A stretch of 32,190 nt of DNA from DATEHQ01 sp035279525. Its GTDB lineage: Bacteria > Chloroflexota > Dormibacteria > Dormibacterales > Dormibacteraceae. Made by a program: the position numbers and the translations under genes. Numbering within the stretch: the stretch's first letter is position 1; each line of letters begins with the position of its first letter. Under the pieces are notes generated by a model that was not told where the DNA came from, made no database searches, and saw only the letters and a program-made list of their open reading frames with translations. Location of the stretch: positions 1 to 32,190 of the forward strand of contig DATEHQ010000029.1 of assembly GCA_035279525.1 (NCBI GenBank). Direction: 5' to 3'. Of this stretch, positions 29,725 through 32,190 are shown in pieces.

Positions 29725-29811
29725 TTAGTTCGCCTGCGCCCCCGTGCGGACAATGCCAATAAGGCCAAGGAGTCCAAGGAGGCCTACGAGTGCGCGGGCG
29801 GGCGTGCTCAT
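29725..29811 (-). CDS. Branched-chain leader peptide of the ilv operon (28 aa)
   Basis: ATG at 29811 to TAA at 29725 encodes MSTPARALVGLLGLLGLIGI, then VRTGAQAN. Ten of the 14 residues at positions 8-21 are Leu, Val or Ile (six Leu, two Ile, two Val). That is the mark of a leader whose translation speed reports charged branched-chain tRNAs. The segment CGGGGGC near its end (29744-29738) is complementary to the 5' arm of the terminator and can form an antiterminator. TAACAT (29824-29829, minus strand) lies 12 nt upstream of the ATG. The frame is too short for default gene callers. Confidence 0.85.
   Translation of the reverse strand: MSTPARALVGLLGLLGLIGIVRTGAQAN
29738..29744 (-). promoter_or_regulatory. 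Antiterminator segment of the ilv attenuator
   Basis: CGGGGGC on the minus strand inside the leader peptide codons can pair with GCCCCCG of the terminator 5' arm (29683-29677), excluding the terminator. A ribosome stalled on the Leu/Ile/Val codons just upstream would leave it free, while a ribosome reaching the stop would cover it. Confidence 0.65.
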
Positions 29812-29889
29812 TGCGGTTGTGCAATGTTAACCAGCCCGGGGCCCCTTCGGGTTGTGCCCGACCAACAAATTCCGGGCGCCGGCTTTGCG

Positions 29890-29895
29890 TAAAGT
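29890..29895 (+). promoter_or_regulatory. -10 element of leuC-leuD (leaderless)
   Basis: TAAAGT lies 9 nt before the TTG at 29905. The ilv promoter on the other strand is only about 60 bp away, so both branches could share a regulator in this 93-bp gap. Confidence 0.5.
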
Positions 29896-29904
29896 TGGCG
29901 TCCC

Positions 29905-31281
29905 TTGCCCAAAACACTGGCGCGCAAGCTCTGGGACGCCCACGTCGTGAGATCGGCTGAAGGCGAACCCGACCTGCTCTATGTCGACCTCCACCTCGTG
30001 CACGAGGTCACCTCGCCGCAGGCGTTCGAGGGTCTGCGCATGACCGGCCGCCGTGTTCGCCGGCCCGATCTGACAGTGGCCACGATGGACCACAACGTCC
30101 CGACGCGTGGCGGCGTGAGGGCCGCCGACGAGCTGTCGCGGAAGCAGATGGACGTGCTGGCCGAGAACTGCCGGCGGGAGGGAATCGCGCTCCACCGGGT
30201 CGGCAGCCGGCGCCAGGGGATCGTCCACGTCATCGGGCCCGAGCTTGGGCTGACCCAGCCCGGGATGCTGATCGTCTGCGGCGACTCCCACACGTCCACC
30301 CACGGCGCCTTCGGGGCGCTGGCGTTCGGCATCGGCACCTCGGAGGTCGAGCTCGTCCTGGCCACCCAGTGCCTGCCCCAGAAGAAGCTGGGTGAGCTCG
30401 CGGTCAACGTCGAGGGCGAGCTGCCGCTCGGCGTGACCTCGAAAGACATCGTGCTCGGACTGATCGGGCGCACAGGCACCTCGTTGGGCCAGGGCCACCT
30501 GGTCGAGTACCGAGGCTCGACCATGCGCGGTCTGTCCATGGAGGGACGGATGACCGTCTGCAACATGTCCATCGAGTGGGGCGCGAAGGCCGGCATGGTC
30601 GCGCCTGACGACACGACGTTCGCCTATCTCGAAGGGCGGCCCCACGCTCCGCGGGGCGCGGCATGGGAGGCGGCACTCGATGCGTGGCGCACGCTGCCGA
30701 CCGACGATGGCGCGACCTTCGCCGATCAGATCGAAGTCGACGCCTCGCGCCTCGAGCCCCACGTGACCTGGGGCACGAACCCGGGCCAGGTCGCCCCGGT
30801 GACGGGACGCGTGCCCGCGCCGGCCTCGGACACCGACGAGCGCGCGCTGCGCTACATGGACCTTCGTCCCGGCATCGCGCTGTCGGACATCGCCGTCGAC
30901 AGGGTGTTCATCGGCTCATGCACGAATGCGCGGATCGAGGACCTGCGGGCGGCGGCGCGCGTGATCGAGGGGCGGCGCGTCCACCCGAAGGTGCGAGCGA
31001 TGGTGGTGCCGGGGTCGACCTCGGTCAAGCGGGCGGCGGAGGATGAAGGGCTCGACCTCGTCTTCAAGGCCGCGGGCTTCGAGTGGCGCAACGCGGGCTG
31101 CTCGATGTGCCTCGGCATGAACCCCGACATCCTCGCGCCGGGCGAGCGCTGCGCCTCGACGTCGAACCGGAACTTCGAGGGACGCCAGGGTTCGGGCGGC
31201 CGCACACACCTGATGAGCCCGCCGATGGCCGCGGCTGCAGCCGTCACGGGCCACCTGGTCGACGTGAGGGAGCTCTTGTAG
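29905..31281 (+). CDS. leuC: 3-isopropylmalate dehydratase large subunit
   Basis: The 458-residue aconitase-family protein isomerises 2- to 3-isopropylmalate in leucine synthesis. The three cysteines that hold the 4Fe-4S cluster are Cys339 (GSCTNARIEDL), Cys399 and Cys402 (NAGCSMCLGMNPD). DHNVPTR, CGDSHTSTHGAFGALAFGIGTSE and RNFEGRQG are further family blocks. The start is TTG at 29905 (MPKTLARKLWDAHVV), with TAAAGT nearby and no ribosome site. A loop at about residues 240-290 agrees with the bacterial LeuC subfamily. leuD begins at the very next base after its stop codon. The pair is transcribed away from leuA and ilvBNC. Confidence 0.97.
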   Translation: MPKTLARKLWDAHVVRSAEGEPDLLYVDLHLVHEVTSPQAFEGLRMTGRRVRRPDLTVATMDHNVPTRGGVRAADELSRKQMDVLAENCRREGIALHRVGSRRQGIVHVIGPELGLTQPGMLIVCGDSHTSTHGAFGALAFGIGTSEVELVLATQCLPQKKLGELAVNVEGELPLGVTSKDIVLGLIGRTGTSLGQGHLVEYRGSTMRGLSMEGRMTVCNMSIEWGAKAGMVAPDDTTFAYLEGRPHAPRGAAWEAALDAWRTLPTDDGATFADQIEVDASRLEPHVTWGTNPGQVAPVTGRVPAPASDTDERALRYMDLRPGIALSDIAVDRVFIGSCTNARIEDLRAAARVIEGRRVHPKVRAMVVPGSTSVKRAAEDEGLDLVFKAAGFEWRNAGCSMCLGMNPDILAPGERCASTSNRNFEGRQGSGGRTHLMSPPMAAAAAVTGHLVDVRELL

Positions 31282-31869
31282 ATGGAACCGGTTTCCCGCG
31301 TCGCCGGCAGGATGGCGCCGCTCGACCGCGCCGACGTCGACACCGACCAGATCATTCCCAAACAGTTCCTGAAGCGCATCGAGCGCACGGGCTACGGCCC
31401 ATTCCTCTTCTATGACTGGCGCGCCAAAGGTGACTTCGTGCTCGACCAACCCGAGCACGCGGGAGCCTCGGTGCTGGTCGCGGGCGCGAACTTCGGCTGT
31501 GGCTCGTCACGCGAGCACGCGCCGTGGGCGCTGTGCGACTTCGGCTTCAAGGCGATCATCGCGCCCTCGTTCGCCGACATCTTCCTCAACAACTGCTTCA
31601 AGACCGGGCTCCTCGCGGTGACGCTGCCGCCCAGCCAGGTCCGGCACCTGATGGACCTGGCGGCCGAGGACCCGGGCGCCTCGGTCACCGTCGACCTCGA
31701 ATCGCAGCAGGTCCGAGGCGAGGGGTTCGCCTATCGGTTCGGGATCGACGCCTTCGCGCGCGAGTGCTTGCTGGGCGGACTGGACGACATAGCCCTGGTG
31801 GAGCGTCATGTTCCGGACATCGAACGGTACGAATCGACCCGCTCCGCCTGGCTCCCGACCGCCAAGTAG
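31282..31869 (+). CDS. leuD: 3-isopropylmalate dehydratase small subunit
   Basis: The 195-residue swivelling domain partner of LeuC. DVDTDQIIPKQFLKRIERTGYG, FGCGSSREHAPWAL and FADIFLNNCFKTGLL are diagnostic of the family; the SSREHA loop contributes to the active site. ATG at 31282 directly follows the leuC TAG (no gap), so the subunits are co-translated. leuB does not follow: a short hairpin and a 128-bp repeat array come instead. Confidence 0.97.
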   Translation: MEPVSRVAGRMAPLDRADVDTDQIIPKQFLKRIERTGYGPFLFYDWRAKGDFVLDQPEHAGASVLVAGANFGCGSSREHAPWALCDFGFKAIIAPSFADIFLNNCFKTGLLAVTLPPSQVRHLMDLAAEDPGASVTVDLESQQVRGEGFAYRFGIDAFARECLLGGLDDIALVERHVPDIERYESTRSAWLPTAK

Positions 31870-31888
31870 GTCACCTGGCCAGGGTGAC
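31870..31888 (+). terminator. Possible U-less terminator hairpin after leuD
   Basis: GTCACC (31870-31875) pairs with GGTGAC (31883-31888) across a 7-nt loop, immediately after the leuD stop. There is no U tract, so termination is uncertain; the GC-rich hairpins of the repeat array follow. Confidence 0.35.
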
Positions 31889-31895
31889 GTGTGGG

Positions 31896-32190
31896 CCACC
31901 TCCCCGCCTGCCGGGTGTGGACACCTCCCCGCTCGCCGGGGAGGTCGGCGGCGAAGCCGCCGGGTGGGGACACTCGAGGTGCACGGGGGTCTAAACCACC
32001 TCCCCACTTGCCGGGTGTGGAAACCACCTCCCCACGTGTCGGGTGTGGACACCTCCCCGCTTGCCGGGGAGGTCGGCGGCGAGGCCGCCGGGTGGGGACA
32101 CTCGAGGTGCACGGGGGTCTAAACCACCTCCCCACTTGCCGGGTGTGGAAACCACCTCCCCACGTGTCGGGTGTGGACACCTCCCCGCTT
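31896..32190. repeat. 128-bp tandem repeat array of two-hairpin elements
   Basis: The unit starts at 31923, 32051 and 32179, an exact 128-bp period; the array runs off the window end. The two complete copies differ at only two positions. The first 50 bp of each unit fold into ACCTCCCCG/CGGGGAGGT (9 bp) and CGGCGGC/GCCGCCG (7 bp, GAA or GAG loop). The rest of the unit holds two shorter half-copies of the form CCACCTCCCCAC...CGGGTGTGG, and another half-copy (31896-31922) precedes the array. Open frames that cross it on both strands are products of the repeat, not genes. Confidence 0.92.

Noticed and set aside
31808..32180. Open frames of about 100-125 codons on both strands in the terminal array
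   Set aside because: They arise from the 128-bp repeat; the peptides are themselves periodic and have no start signals.
31896..32190. CRISPR array
   Set aside because: The units are head-to-tail near-identical with no unique spacers between short repeats.

Overview
The window is a compact, GC-rich bacterial chromosome segment of about 32 kb. It encodes housekeeping metabolism and contains no phage, insertion sequence, CRISPR array or rRNA. The organism is probably a Gram-positive-type (Terrabacteria) lineage such as Actinomycetota, Chloroflexota or Candidatus Dormibacterota. The pointers are F420-type luciferase-like oxidoreductase, MarP-like CvpA-trypsin protease, DUF5671 and DUF1684 proteins, lipoprotein PPIases, an aa3-type oxidase and many leaderless genes. 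The phylum is inferred; no 16S gene is present. Most transcription units start with a TAnnnT-like -10 hexamer 6-10 nt before an ATG, GTG or TTG, so most first genes look leaderless. Internal operon genes are joined by ATGA or GTGA overlaps.

Layout. 1-762: the end of a sedolisin-type protease, a strong terminator, and three minus-strand tRNA genes (Val, Glu, Gly) with encoded CCA. 792-4758: a lone molybdopterin-subunit hydroxylase, an MFS transporter and a convergent DinB-like gene. 5013-6238: two overlapping lipoprotein peptidyl-prolyl isomerases, one cyclophilin and one FKBP. 6235-10274: an aa3-type cytochrome c oxidase locus split around a 76-bp divergent promoter region, with ctaC-ctaD to the right and a zinc-ribbon/Cox4-like protein, ctaE and a cupredoxin lipoprotein to the left. 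10334-14902: a PPOX flavoprotein, a 58-residue membrane protein, a CvpA-trypsin protease, a Trm112-like zinc protein, a six-repeat DUF5671 membrane protein and a DUF1684 protein. 14899-20156: an LLM oxidoreductase, a small membrane protein, a LysR regulator, a leaderless Cys-rich microprotein with an LTTR-type operator, an isocitrate-lyase/PEP-mutase family enzyme and SppA.

20285-31869: amino acid and keto-acid metabolism. A fused E1 alpha-beta 2-oxoacid dehydrogenase lies below an HTH-TPR regulator. Next is a minus-strand branched-chain operon, leader peptide-ilvB-ilvN-ilvC-leuA, with pheA behind it. The divergent pair leuC-leuD reads to the right. The operon starts with a classical attenuator: a 28-residue Leu/Val/Ile-rich leader peptide, a 10-bp GC hairpin terminator and a competing antiterminator segment. 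ilvD and leuB are not in the window.

31896-32190: a 128-bp tandem repeat built on a two-hairpin 50-bp element. A diverged copy of the same element forms the 5' end of the ilvN coding sequence, with a base-pair-preserving double change. The items most worth following are this repeat-in-gene, the ilv attenuator, the Cys-rich microprotein, LeuA without its regulatory domain, and three genes that seem to lack a standard start codon.
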